From: Agapetus fuscipes
Taxonomy: Eukaryota; Arthropoda; Insecta; Trichoptera; Glossosomatidae
Assembly (NCBI GenBank): GCA_951799405.1
Contig: OX637334.1
Coordinates: forward strand, 1 to 64,000
Length of the DNA stretch: 64,000 nt
Direction: 5' to 3'
The notes beneath the pieces were generated by a model that saw only the letters and a list, made by a program, of their open reading frames with translations, had not been told where the DNA came from and searched no databases. Below are positions 20,691 through 32,800 of the stretch, in pieces. The translations under genes were made by a program, and so were the position numbers. Each line of letters starts with the position of its first letter. Within the stretch, counting starts at the first letter, position 1.

Positions 20691-22412
20691 TCCATAACAT
20701 TATTATGTAGTTACGCTTACGAGTAACTAAAAACTTGTTTTATTTTTTATTTAATGTTTTTCAAAGTTCTAATGAATTAATAAAGTGGAAATACACAAAC
20801 CATTACCAAGACCCGTCACCAAAGTTCATCCAGCCCTACAGCAACTTGGTGTTGAGTGAGAATCGACGCTTTCTTTAGCGACGACCAAGCTCGCTGGGGG
20901 CTCTTGGGGTGTGATTTACACAAAACCAGCGCTCGCAAAAATCATCCTGATATTATTATTACTAAAAATATAATTTGCGAAACTATTGATTTATTGTTGA
21001 ACATTTTTAGTATCGCTATTGAAGGATGGAAAAGGTTGAGTCTATCTGACCGGCATAAAAAAATGGCTGGCAAAAACTGAACTGCATAGCTACTATGAGT
21101 AATAACATAGAGGAGCGGAAACTAACGTGCTGATTTGATACATACTGCAGTTGTCATAAGAATAAAATTCTACACAATCTGAGCTAAGAATAAGCGTAAA
21201 ATTCGTAATGTGAGAGTTGTTTTAAATATTTTTGAAATCAATTTCCTGTTTTCATAAGACACATTGGTCCAGTACACATGCAAACATTGCTCATGTAAAA
21301 TTAGCTTAATGGTCTCTACGGCAAACAAGAACAAAGGCAGCGACATGCTACCACTTGCGTTTCTCTCCTGTCACACGTTGCAGTGGTTATAATGAAATGA
21401 GTGATAAAGTTAAAATATGAAATATTGGCACGACTTTGGCGATCACAATATTTATAACTGTGTTATCTGTCAACTCTAGTTATTTCCGGTCTAGTCGGCA
21501 GCCGTTATTTGAAATGGTACCAACATTCAAGATTTTTTTTTCGTTGTGCCGAGTTTTTTGTACACATGGAAATGCAACTGTGAAGTTCTTTGTTATTTTT
21601 ATTACTAATGACCATTTTCGTAAGTAAGTTGAGACATATATATATATATATATGTCTTTTTTGGTTAAAATAATTTCTAGTCCACAGATATTATAAGTTA
21701 ATATACGTACCTTTCAAAAACTACAAAGGAACGAGAGAGTACAGCGCCGAGCGCGCCGCTGTGGCATAGATAGGAATTAAGCGAACGCAGATTTTAAAAT
21801 TACAAATATTCGAGAGCGCTCTTAAGGGCTTAGATAACAGTGAGCTAAGAGAGTTTGTGTGTGGCCAACAGAGCTCTTCTACATTAACACCGTCTTCAAA
21901 ATCCTAACTTTCCAGTTATCAACTATCCTTGTGTGAATATGCTCTTCTTTGATCAACCTACGACTTATGCATTACTAAAATATTTGTTTTGTAATAAAAA
22001 TACCAAAGTTATATTACAAAGTATATACATTTATCTAGCAATGTTACAATGTGATACAGGATACAATTCAATTAAGCCCCTTTATATTTACAAATAAATG
22101 AGTTGTACACACAATTATTAATTTTATGTTTTGTGAAGGGGAATGCAATTCACCAACCTATTTTTTCAGTCCAGAAACAGGTGATCAACTAATAATTCAT
22201 TATTTTATATTTTTAATGAATTAATTATTGATCAATAAGTACCCTATGAAATCTGTTGAACCAGAGTGGAAGTTATTGTCGATAGGACATGACACAGGCA
22301 AGGTTTGAACCAATGTTAGTGTCAATAACGCAAATTCAAGCGCCAACGCCTTATCTGCTCGACCGTACCAGCAACACATGAGGATGCAAGACATAGTGCA
22401 TACATTTATGCC
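20691..22412. other. Non-coding spacer with SINE 2 fragment and a TA run
   Basis: 20793-20955 is the body of a family 2 SINE without its tRNA head (GACGACCAAGCTCGC, CCAGCGCTC). A (TA)n run lies near 21635-21650. No gene is seen in the rest. Confidence 0.55.
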
Positions 22413-22700
22413 GGTCCGTAGGCCAAGTGGTAACACTTCGGACTCATAACTGGAAGGTTGTGGGTTCGAATCCCGGCGGAGCACAAAAATATACCATTTA
22501 TATTTTCAAATTTGCTCTTCGCTGGGTTGAAAAATTCATAAACCTTTACCAAAGACCGGTCATCAAAAGGTCCATCCAGCCTTACAACAACTGGGTCTTG
22601 CTTGAGAATTGGCGCTTTCTACAGCGACGACCAGCTCGCAGAGGGCTCTTGAGGTGTGATACACACAAAAACAGCGCTCACCAAATAAATCAGCCTAATT
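22413..22700 (+). mobile_element. SINE family 2, copy d (full length)
   Basis: Head GGTCCGTAGGCCAAGTGGTA with B box GGTTCGAATCCC. The anticodon loop reads CTCATAA (CAT), so a tRNA-Met-like origin is possible. The full body is present to CAGCGCTCACCAAATAAATC. Confidence 0.85.
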
Positions 22701-23427
22701 TAATTTTTTTTAATAGTGATGATATTAACAATAACAATGCGTTTGAAATTTACCATTTTGTGAAGCAAACATTGTACGTCATTGAATTTCGTGAAGTCTT
22801 AAGCCTATCATGACACAAATAAATTAAGGAAAAATATAAAATACAATATTTTTAAAAATGTGGTGTTCATGGCATTATTTATATTTATTTTCAAACCAAT
22901 TCTAGGTCACCAAATTACAAAAGATGTTTTAGATAGTGACATTTTCTACAGATTTTGTTTTTTACTGATAAAAAAGTAACACTGGCAAATGAATGCTTGG
23001 TTTTGGCAACATAAGAATGGTATCTGAGTAGGATTTAGTTATCTTTATCATGAAATTCAACCTTATCTTTAAAACTAAAAACAGTTTGAATTCATTTTCT
23101 GCAGTTTTTTTTAAGTATTAAAATAAGTAAAGCATAACAATTTCATTATTTATGTCAAGTGACGGCCTAGAAAGCCAGGTCTACATTACAATAATTCCAA
23201 CAGAGCGGATTGACCTCTGACCTTGAATATTTTGTTTATCACAGGTGGGACAGCTGTTGTCAAACATATGCAAAAATTCAGCTCTATGCCAATTATTTTT
23301 CTTTCAAATACTGAATTTTCTGGGGTATGAACATGATAAATAAAGTTTTATCACAGATAAAATAATTAAGATTAGCAATAAAAGATAAAACAATAATTGT
23401 TAATTATGACCATTAGACATTTAACTT
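22701..23427. other. AT-rich non-coding
   Basis: No gene or known repeat seen. It probably includes the ashwin 3' UTR next to 23427. Confidence 0.4.
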
Positions 23428-23457
23428 CACGGCCAGGTGATCTTGCTCCTAACTTTC
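23428..23457 (-). CDS. ashwin: Ashwin last exon (tentative)
   Basis: Nine codons ending KVRSKITWP and TGA. The family C-terminus is recognised by the TWP-stop ending. The acceptor is weak. Confidence 0.5.
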
Positions 23458-25498
23458 TTTGCGGAGGATTCACAGCCATTCAACGAACGTGTCTAAAATA
23501 AACAAAACATGAAAACCTTCATCAATACAAATTTCATACAAAGTTGGACTGGGCACTGTCTTATAGTTATTTCCCAAGATTCCTTATTCACAGGTTCTCT
23601 GTTCAAATCCTTAGGAAATTTTTAAGAAATGCTTATACTGGAGGGAATATTGGTGTCTCTTCATGGTGCTCTTTTCCATTGAAATATAAATGTTTGCTAA
23701 CAGAAGCCTGAAATTGCAGGAACGTCCACAAATGATAAGATCTTGGCATGGAAGGGGATACTAACCCAGTTCCTTTACAACAAGATCACTGCCTTCAAAA
23801 TGTGAGTGTACCGTTGGATGCTAGAAATCCCTGGATGACTTGACTCACAAATGCCAAGGTGCTTTACCGTATGAATACAAGAGCCAAACTTTTGATGTTT
23901 GGCAAAAATTATATTTCAGCCACATATTGAGAAATATGGGCTCCTACATCTCGTCATACAGGGAGGAACTGAGGGAAGACGAGCTTCACGTTGAACGAAA
24001 ACATATTGGTTGAAGAACTTGAGACTGTGGTTTGGTAGAAGAACCTGAGACTGGTTTAGTTGAAGAACCTGAGACTGTAGTTTGGTTGAAGAGCCTGAGA
24101 CTGTGGTTTGGTTGAAGAACCTGAGACTGTGGTTTGGTTGAAGAACCTGAGACTGTGGTTTGGTAGAAGAACCTGAGACTGGTTTAGTTGAAGAACCTGA
24201 GACTGTAGTTTGGTTGAAGAGCCTGAGACTGTGGTTTGGTTGAAGAACCTGAGACTGTGGTTTGGTTGAAGAACCTGAGACTGTGGTTTGGTTGAAGAAC
24301 CTGAGACTGTAGTTTGGTTGAAGAGCCTGAGACTGTGGTTTGGTTGAAGAACCTGAGACTGTGGTTTAGTTGAAGAACCTGAGACTGTAGTTTGGTTGAA
24401 GAGCCTGAGACTGTAGTTTGGTTGAAGAGCCTGAGACTGTGGTTTAGTTGAAGAACCTGAGACTGTAGTTTGGTTGAAGAGCCTGAGACTGTGGTTTGGT
24501 TGAAGAACCTGAGACTGTGGTTTGGTTGAAGAACCTGAGACTGTGGTTTGGTTGAAGAACCTGAGGCTGTCGTTTGGTTGAAGAACCTGAGACTGTGGTT
24601 TGGTAGAAGAACCTGAGACTGGTTTAGTTGAAGAACCTGAGACTGTAGTTTGGTTGAAGAGCCTGAGACTGTGGTTTGGTTGAAGAACCTGAGGCTGTCG
24701 TTTGGTTGAAGAACTTGAGACTGTGGTTTGGTAGAAGAACCTGAGACTGGTTTAGTTGAAGAACCTGAGACTGTAGTTTGGTTGAAGAGCCTGAGACTGT
24801 GGTTTGGTTGAAGAGCCTGAGACTGTGGTTTGGTTGAAGAGCCTGAGACTGTGGTTTGGTTGAAGAGCCTGAGACTGTGGTTTGTCAGAAGAACAAGATC
24901 CCTCTTTGATGGCAACTCTTGTGGCAAGAGGCACAAGAAGAAGAGGAAGAGTGCTTGTCAAATAAAAGCAAGCACACTCAAAGGAACAAATAAAAATACT
25001 CACTGCACTCAGAAGCTTCCTTTTAAAAGAAGTTTCAGTTTTCTCACAGCCATTTGGTGGCTGAGTCCTCACTCTCTTTCTGTTGTCTTCATTTTGAGTA
25101 AACTCAGCGCGTACTTTGCTTTTATGTTTGTTTTCAGTCAAAGAAGTCTCCTGTAATCTAGAGCTGATGAAGAAGTCACTGGAGTTAGTTCGGGTTTTCT
25201 TATCTTCATTTTGATGGCTGTCTTTTTGCTTCCTAGATTTCCTTTGGGCGTGTGGTAGACAGAATTGATTAAATATTTCAATCAGACGATCTCGAGTCAT
25301 TTGGTTGAGTCCATCTAGTTTGATGCGTCGCTAAAACAATTAAAAAGTCGCTAAAACAATTAAAAACAGCGACTTGATATTAAAATAATACATTTCTTGC
25401 TATTGAAAGAAACCGCTTACATCATTGATTATTTGAATAAGAGTTTCTCTCGAAAGGAGTTCTGGGTGAAGTAACAAGTCACTATCGGTGGAACACAT
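23428..25498 (-). CDS. ashwin: Ashwin family protein (C2orf49 homologue), three-exon gene
   Basis: Predicted exons on the minus strand are 25421-25498 (26 codons, starts MCSTDSDLLLHPELLSRE), 25004-25330 (109 codons) and a short last exon, 23428-23457. Exon 1 ends GAT|GTAAGC, exon 2 starts TTTTAG|CGA and ends GCA|GTGAGT; all joins are phase 0. The LLLHPELLS block and the C-terminal ITWP-stop match the conserved ends of animal ashwin. Ashwin is a nuclear subunit of the tRNA ligase complex with RTCB, DDX1, FAM98B and CGI-99, which acts in tRNA splicing. The middle is charged and low in conservation, as in the family. At about 144 residues it is shorter than the vertebrate protein. The last exon uses a weak acceptor (CCGCAAG|AAA). 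A better acceptor at 23493 would hit a stop, so that exon is less certain. Confidence 0.8.
24005..24886. repeat. 26-bp tandem array (about 34 units) in ashwin intron 2
   Basis: The unit is GAAGAACCTGAGACTGTGGT plus TTGGTT. Variants include AAGAGCC, TGTAGTTT and a shortened form with ACTGGTTTAGTT. Higher-order blocks are visible because the short variant recurs with the same neighbours. Open frames across it come from the repeat. Confidence 0.9.
25004..25330 (-). CDS. ashwin: Ashwin exon 2
   Basis: Phase 0 at both ends. It begins RRIKLDGLNQMTRDRLIEIF, corresponding to the family segment that follows the N-terminal block. A Lys/Arg/Asp/Asn-rich tail ends in FKRKLLSA before donor GCA|GTGAGT. 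The acceptor region is duplicated as a 20-bp tandem at 25327-25366. Confidence 0.8.
25421..25498 (-). CDS. ashwin: Ashwin exon 1
   Basis: ATG at 25496-25498; the exon encodes the conserved DLLLHPELLS block and ends with donor GAT|GTAAGC. Confidence 0.85.
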
Positions 25499-25889
25499 AG
25501 TGAATCTGTATTCACAATAACAACTAATAACAATTTAAGATAACAACAAACACTCTTGCAGGTTATGTGAAATGTCAAAATAATATTTTTGGCCCCTGAG
25601 TAAACAAACTCAGCCATTATTTCGTTTTTATTTTTATGCCTTCCAGCGATACGTGACTGGTTGGCTACATTTTAAAATTTTAGCTGTTTAATTTTATTGT
25701 CTTTGAATGTACAAAAATGATAAAACAGTTTCCTGTAAAATCAACGTTGGAAGTGGTTGTCAGATGCGTATTATTTAGCATTTTGTTTTGTCTTTGTGCG
25801 ACGTAATATACAAATAACAAAAGGTTGCAAGCAAACAAACGCCAAAGTTCAAATCTGTTAATGATTGGTTACACATAACCACCAGCAAA
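25499..25889. promoter_or_regulatory. Head-to-head intergenic region, putative bidirectional promoter
   Basis: 391 bp separate the ashwin and Rab39 start codons. It must contain both 5' UTRs and both core promoters unless an upstream non-coding exon exists. No clear TATA box pair is evident. Inferred from the layout only. Confidence 0.6.
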
Positions 25890-25997
25890 ATGGTCGATCC
25901 CATGTTCGATTATCAGTTCCGTTTGATTTTGATCGGTGACAGCACCGTGGGCAAAAGTTCTCTGTTAAAATATTTCACTGATGGCAGATTCGCGGAG
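25890..25997 (+). CDS. Rab39: Rab39 exon 1
   Basis: 36 codons with the P-loop. Donor GAG|GTGAGA, phase 0. Confidence 0.95.
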
Positions 25998-28900
25998 GTG
26001 AGACACTCTTTTACGTTTATCATGCTGCGTTCGTTCCTACGCCGTACAATTATTTTGATTCCACCGCTTGTGAAAATACATGGGGGGTAAAAATGGCTTA
26101 GAATTATCATTCCGCCTTGAGTGATGAGATGTCAAAGCTAAATAAAAAATATTTATTAGTTCCACATCGCCTACCTACCGATGAAAAAATAACCATTACT
26201 ATCACATCTATCCATAAATAAAAATCAATTCAAATAGGTTTTGTATAATTTATATTTAATTACCTTATAGTGAAATTACTTAGAATAAAAACCAGTAAAA
26301 TATCTTGTACCTACTCAGTTGGTATTTAGTAAACAATGGCGATGAGGCGCGTGCTGCATACGCTGGGCGCGCAGTACGCTGCGGGGCTACTCATGATGGA
26401 GGCGCGTGCTGCATACGCTGGGCGCGCAGTACGCTGCGGGGTTACTCGCTGGTGGAGGCGCCTGTTGTACAATATACCATTATGTAACCTCTGAGATAAC
26501 TCGCTCTCAGACATTCAATCATTTTACAGGTAAGGTGGCCGGCTTCACCCCAACCACTTCATTTAAAGTGAAGGTTCCCGAGCTCCCAAGGGGGCTGGTA
26601 CTCATTAATTGTGAAGGCTGAGTAAACCTTGCCGGTATTTTATTTTAGGGTTTGAAATAAACACTGAAACGGGAAATCATTTCTGACACCCTCTGTGGGA
26701 TTCGAACCCGAGCTCGTTGCATGGAATGCAAGCACTCTCCCAACTGAACTATCGACTGGACTATTATATAAAATAAATAAAAAAAACATAGGATTTGGAT
26801 GCTGCGTACAAATTTTGACACAATAAATATTATTATAGTTTAAAAATTTTTGAGGAAATTCAAAAACACTGTTTATTTTCACCATAAATATATTTAAAAA
26901 GATTACAATCTTTAGAGTAAGTTACTAACGTTTTCGACCTAGAAGGTCATCATCAGGTATGATCATCATCATCATACCTGATGATGACCTTCTAGGTCGA
27001 AAACGTTAGTAACTTACTCTAAAGATTGTAATCTTTTTAAATATATTTATAGTGAAAATAAACAGTGTTTTTGAATTTCCTCAAAAAATTTTAAACTATA
27101 ACAGTATGAATTTTCACAGTGTTAATACACAAACAATACAAAATACAATAAATATTATTTTGAACTGTCTTTAGTTGATTGATTTCTGTTTTTCTAATCT
27201 GGTTTATTGTTATCTGTGATTTACTTATCACAAATATATCTTTTGCTTCTAAAAATGATGATGCAAGAATGAAATTATATTTTAATGAAGCATATGACTC
27301 CAAAATGATGTAGAGAATGTGAGCTCCTCAACCAAAACTGTTTATAAAATTGCTTTTAACCCTTCGGCCAAGAAGTTTTCTCCCCTTGTAAGAAGACGGC
27401 CTAGTTCCTGCATTGCAGCATCAATGCTGCGGCGTTGTACGTGTATTCTTTGTGACTTCCACATAATTTTTTGTGTTGTCGCATGCCCACTGCACTTCTT
27501 AGATTGAGAGGCAAAACGAGGGGCAATACTGCTGGAGCTCCGGTGCAATGACAGACAGTGTTGCCCAGTCCGAGGGGTAAACTCAAAAAATCCCCACTTG
27601 TTCTGTGATTTGCACCCAATCTTGATTTGCAACATTTTATTTAATGCAACAGCACACACTAAGAACACAACGCAATGGCAGATAACAGAAGTACCTTAAA
27701 AATTTGATGAAATGTTCAGATGGTAACGATCATGACATCAATGCCAGACACCAACAATTATAATATATATATTTTTAAATAAATTAGAATAAACCTTGTA
27801 TGTGGTGGTATTTGCAGCTGTCCGACCCCACGGTGGGCGTGGACTTCTTTGCCCGACTGATCGAGGTGAAGGACGGCACGCGCATCAAGCTGCAGCTGTG
27901 GGACACGGCGGGGCAGGAGAGGTTCCGCACCATCACCAAGTCCTACTACAGGAACTCCGTGGGGGCGCTGCTGGTGTACGACGTGTGCAACCGCCTCAGC
28001 TTCGAGCACATCCCCATCTGGATGATGGAGGCCAAGAGACACATAGAGCCGCACCGGCCGGTGTTTGCTCTGGTCGGCTGCAAGGTGGACCTGGTGGATT
28101 CCGGGAGCCAAAACGGCGCGAGGAGGCAGGTCTCATGTGAGGAGGCGAGAGCGTTTGCGGAACAAAATGGTAACAATCCAGGATCCTGTAATAAAAGATG
28201 GTCAACTTGTAGTTTGAAGCTATTCGTGTCAGGTGTTGAACCGTATTCTTAGTTTAAAACTCTTCAATGTCCCCAAGAAGAATGTTGAAAGTTGCAAAAT
28301 GTTTCATCATCATCATGAGCTCACCAGCCTGGGAGAGCCTTGGCTGTTGGCTGCACTCAGGGTTCTCCTCCACTCTAGCCTGGTTGGTTATTGTCTTTGT
28401 TCTCCAGCTACCTGTCTGCTTGGCTGCATATGTGTTAACACTGTCCATTCATCACATGTTTAGCCTTCTGGTCTCCTTAGGCCTTGTAGTGCTGAGAGTG
28501 AGGCTCTGGATAGAGTTGGCGTCACTTCTAGTTAAATATGAGCAGCTTTCCTTAGGAGTTGTCCCACTTGATGGAACTAATCACATCAGACTCATTAGAT
28601 TCAAAATGTTTATAACAATATATATGTTAAAGTATGTGATCCCATACTTACTGACTTGGCTTCTGTCATTTTTACTGTTGTGGCTAATTAGTCCTTGACT
28701 TTGACTCCATTTCTGTGTCTACTCTTTACCTACATATGTGCCATTTAAGATCATAGATAATACCACACAAATGCTTATTAAATTTGCCTGTATTTGTTGG
28801 ATGCTAATATGTTAGGTATATTCCTGCTAGAAGTACTTAGTTATTTCTTGACGGTTACAACTGTAATTCAGTTTCTTTTATCACATCTTCTCTTTCTTTC

Positions 28901-29854
28901 TTTTAAAAGTTAATTGTTTATATTATCTAGACGTCATAGAAGTGATATCTGTATGGCTTATTGACCTTCTGATAGTTGACAGAATAACTGTGTTAGTGAA
29001 GTATTGGCGAATCGACGACCAATTTTATCAGCATGTGTAGTGTATCATTCAATTAGTAATATTACAAACTGCGTGACTCATTTTTGTGTCATGTAAAAAC
29101 TTTTAAATGACATGATTTAAGAAGTATTTTCTCAAACATGGTTTGAATAGGGAAGAAGAAAATTTTAGGAGCTTCTCTTATGCATTTAAGATCTCTTATG
29201 TTCATAAAGTCCTGTTTGTGTTTTACTTTGAACAGAAGCTCTGTATAGCTCAATGTGCCTCTAACATATCTCAGACAACCACTCTAGTCCCCTTGTGTGT
29301 CATCTGCCGGCTGTGGAATTCTGAAGCTACAATTATACAGAAGATTTTATTGTGATAGTCTATTTGTGACCTATCCTCATATTTTACCATTGCAGCAATT
29401 GTCACCTTCCCACTTACAAGTGCTACCATTGGCAATGTGTTTTTTTTGGCAATGTGTATTCGGAAACGCCTTCCCAACCTTTATCACAAAGATTTTCTTT
29501 CCATACATAAGAGGCATTAATATTTTTGGAATCCCTTAACTTATTTCATATTGCAATGTTTGCCCCTTGTCCGTCATGTATCTCTCCATATTTTGTATAT
29601 TTGCCATCTGTGACAAGGAGTTATTTATTCTAACATCACTTTTAGGTCTTCATCACGTGGAGACATCAGCTAGAACTGGTTTAAATGTGCGGGAGGCGTT
29701 CACCGTGGTCACAGAAGAAGTGTACAACAGAATACAGACGGGGGAATACAAAGTAGAAGATGGCTGGGACGGAATCAAGACAGGATTCAACCGACCCAAC
29801 GGCCTGGACTTCAACCTCATCGAAGCCGAACCCGCCAAGACTGGCTGCTGCTGA
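25890..29854 (+). CDS. Rab39: Rab39 small GTPase, three exons
   Basis: Exons 25890-25997, 27818-28169 and 29646-29854 join in phases 0 and 1 to give 222 residues. That is close to the family length (about 217). Visible motifs are MVDPMFDYQFRLILIGDS at the N-terminus, P-loop GDSTVGKS (16-23), switch I Thr41 in SDPTVGVDFF, WDTAGQERF (64-72), CKVDL as the base-specificity motif, ETSARTG, and a C-terminal ...KTGCC for double geranylgeranylation. Rab39 is a membrane-bound GTPase of late endosome/lysosome, Golgi and autophagy traffic; that role is from the family. Intron 1 holds a tandem duplication, a SINE and a 131-bp-arm palindrome. Intron 2 holds a dispersed repeat. A longer loop (VDSGSQNGARRQ) follows the CKVDL motif. 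The gene lies divergent to ashwin. Confidence 0.95.
26339..26460. repeat. Two-unit GC-rich tandem duplication in Rab39 intron 1
   Basis: GGCGCGTGCTGCATACGCTG and CGCGCAGTACGCTGCGGGG occur twice about 57 bp apart. The CpG-rich island stands out against AT-rich flanks. Confidence 0.7.
26524..26763 (-). mobile_element. SINE family 1, copy d, in Rab39 intron 1
   Basis: Minus-strand copy. The head at the 26763 end has B box GGTTCGAATCCC and an anticodon stem CTTGC/GCAAG with loop ATTCCAT (TCC). Body motifs are as in the copy at 1164. Confidence 0.85.
26833..27101. repeat. Giant near-perfect palindrome (131-bp arms, 7-nt loop)
   Basis: Left arm 26833-26963 and right arm 26971-27101 are reverse complements with only a few mismatches. 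The loop is CATCATC. It is a foldback structure within Rab39 intron 1. Each arm carries ACGTTTTCGACCTAGAAGGT; a similar ACGTTTTCGATCTTTAAGAG motif is at 62362. Confidence 0.9.
27818..28169 (+). CDS. Rab39: Rab39 exon 2
   Basis: Acceptor TTTGCAG|CTG, donor AATG|GTAACA, phase 1. It contains switch I, switch II and CKVDL. It is markedly GC-rich at third codon positions compared with exon 1. Confidence 0.95.
28303..28465 (+). repeat. Dispersed repeat shared with 3466-3620, copy 2
   Basis: Same motif order as the first copy (CATCATCATCATGAG, GAGAGCCTTGGCTG, GTTCTCCTCCACTCT, TCTCCAGCTACC). It lies in Rab39 intron 2. Confidence 0.6.
28466..29645. other. Rab39 intron 2, remainder
   Basis: AT-rich intron sequence; no further gene or repeat recognised. 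Confidence 0.6.
29646..29854 (+). CDS. Rab39: Rab39 exon 3
   Basis: Acceptor TTTTAG|GTCTT. Encodes ETSARTG and the hypervariable tail ending GCC-stop. Confidence 0.95.
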
Positions 29855-32800
29855 ACGAGCCACACACCCAACACCTCCTTTACAGCACTGGCTAAGGCTC
29901 GGCTGTTTCAGACTTAGCCCTGCGACTTTATACTGAACGAGGAGGACAACCTGTGAGAATTGTGCAGGTAGTTTATTTTCAGTCGTAAAGTCACGTGAGC
30001 TAGCATTGAAACAACACATCCTTAGCGCAACTTCATCCTTGTATCTTTACCTCGAGTACAAAATATCGTGGGAATTTCCCTCAATGGCATAAATAGACAA
30101 ATGTATGGAAGATGCATCAGCACCTCCAAGTAGGGATTTAGATTTCATGCATTGTTTCTGTTTATGCAATCAAGGGTAATTTATGCGATGGTTTATTCTT
30201 GGGGTACTTTTTCTAAAGGAAGTGAGTTGTGAAGAGGATCATGCTATCCTTATAAATGAGATGATAAGTATTGTTTGTTACAGTTGCATAATCTGACACA
30301 GGTATTGTTTGTTACAGTGGCATAATCTGACACAGGTATTGTTTGTTACAGTGGCATAATCTGACACAGGTTTCATGCAAGCATTTTTTATCACGCTTCA
30401 TTTTTTTTTTTGGGCTCCGTAAGGAAATTTTATTTTCAATGAAATTGATAACCGCATTTGGAAAATCCTGGAATTACAAATGTCCTGCTGTTTGAGTAAA
30501 ATCCTATGGAATCATTTGTTATACTTTGATACGAATGTCTTTGACCGATTTGTAATATAGACAAACAAAAAACTTGAGTTGGTTGAAATTTTTTGTATAG
30601 AATTTTAATGCTTACATTTATGCCAATCTTAAATGCTTGTTTGAAAATGTGAAGTCATAGCTTATGAAGGACTTTATTAATGTAGTTTTAGTATAAGTCC
30701 TCTGGTAAGAGTTGTGCACTGAAGTTCAGCCATTGTAATGAATAAAGCCGACAGTCTAATGAATGTGATTTGTCTGCTGACAGACTACTCGTCAGACTAC
30801 TCGACAGACTACTCGTAATCTGAGCTCATGTTTGTGTCTAATAAATTACCTAAGTAGGAAGTGAGAGGATAAAGTAAATACAGCTGATAGTTTTACTTTT
30901 ACGCTCCGGCTGCTAAGTAACCTGCCTTTTTAAAAAAAAATTGACAAGGATAGAAAATTGCCTTTGCGTAGAAATTTACTAAGTAGATGCACCTTTATTT
31001 AAACTGCTTTTTAGTCTTTTTTTAAATAAAAAATTAAAGAAACAATTTTTCATTACTTTCCCTGTAATTTTTATATTTTTATAGAAATATTAATGCTCTC
31101 ATTTGCTATTTTGAAACTCATCTCTTCTATGATACGACGTGTAGATTTCTTTATAATTCAGGCTGCACCGTCCATTCACAACTTGCCAGAGACAATGTAG
31201 GAAAAACAGAATATTTTATCATTTCATATTTCAGACATTTATTGAGTCGTATTACTACAAAAAGTGGGAATCTAGATTTTTCTTTTGAAAATGAGATAAA
31301 TACTCGTACATGAACAGAAAATACATATTCTCTGTTTTTTGTACATTTATCTTATTTTTGAGAAAATATCTGAATTGTGGCCTTTAGCTCTATAGGACTC
31401 AAGTAATTGTGGCCTTTAGTTCTATAGGACTCAAGTAATTGTAAGTGAATTTAACTCTCAAATAAGTGGCTACGAGATTTGGAACGATCATATGATTTCT
31501 TTGTAACATGCTTTTTGTTTGGACGATTCTGTAAGAGCCTGATTGCTTTAAAATGAAACAGAAAGGGTTTTTTCACCTCTTGCTTCAGTTTTGTATTTGT
31601 CAAAGTCAGAAGTGTTCAGACTCTTTTCGTGGAAGTGGATTTTTTTAAGTAACACCTTATTGCATGTTAATTATCAAACTACCTAACTGTTTTAAACATT
31701 ACAGATATCCTTTAAATATAGATTTTTTTATTCAGTAACCTGTAGGACGTACATATAGTCATGAAAAAAAATACAGATGTTTTTGCAGTAAAAGTAACTA
31801 TTTACATTTAACACTTTAGTTGTACTAGGGATAATATATTTTTTATGTATGAAAATAATGAAATAAACAAGAGTATGGTGTAAAATAACAATTATAGAAT
31901 TCACTTTGTTTAGGGTAACCCAATTATTTTATTTGTTGCTGTGTATATAATTTTAAATATTAGGCAATTATTTGTTCTGTGTATTTTTTAATCAATAATC
32001 AAACCAATCCAAAAATCTGTTATTAACACATTTCTAGAAAAAAGAAAAGGATTGTGTTTCCAAGAAGAGCTCCTGTTAGGTAAACGGGTGGTGATGCCGG
32101 TCACTTGGGTGAGGATCTTATGCCTTTTTAGTTTTGAAATTTTATGTGGAAGCTCAATGGACTACCTATTTAGTCATTGGAAAAATTCAACACATTTTGA
32201 ATGTTATTTTAAAAAACACTGAATAACGTATTTCAAAATTGCTTGATTACTTAGTTTCCATGTCCAGAAGCAGCTATCTCCAGCAACTCCAGTGGTGTCA
32301 GTCCCTGAGCATGTTCACCCATGCAATGGCACATCGGCAAATGTGTGCAGCTCTGCATATTCTCAAAGTGATAAAATTAGGTCTGTTTGTGGTCTTCAAT
32401 CATTATTCAGTCATTAGGTACTACATTTTTTTTTACTATTAAAAAAACATAGTTTTAATGTTAGTTGATTTGCACATTACATAGAACCATTATTTGTATA
32501 GTAAAAATAAAAATGTAGGAAATAAATGGAATGGTTAGTTTCTGCATATCAGCTTTCTATTTTCTGATTTGATTAACGTGGAAAGCAGGAAGAAGTTTTG
32601 TCATATTGTTGTGTTTAGACTTATGTGATAATGTGATAGACTTATATGTACAAATTACGTATACCTTCCAAATCTGTTACCTTACTAATTAGACTTCTCC
32701 AGGGTTATCAATTCCTATATTTTCTCACAGAGTCGGTCTTGCCAGCAACCCTAAGTGTTTCTCTCTTAATAATAAATAACTCATTAGCAACTCCATCCCG

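Noticed and set aside
23458..23493. Use of the stronger acceptor at 23493 for the ashwin last exon
   Set aside because: It leads to an in-frame TGA before the ITWP ending in the relevant frame, and phase 0 entry gives a different, non-family frame.
24184..24936. 250-codon Ser/Gln-rich minus frame
   Set aside because: Translation of the 26-bp array (78 bp = 26 codons), located in the ashwin intron.
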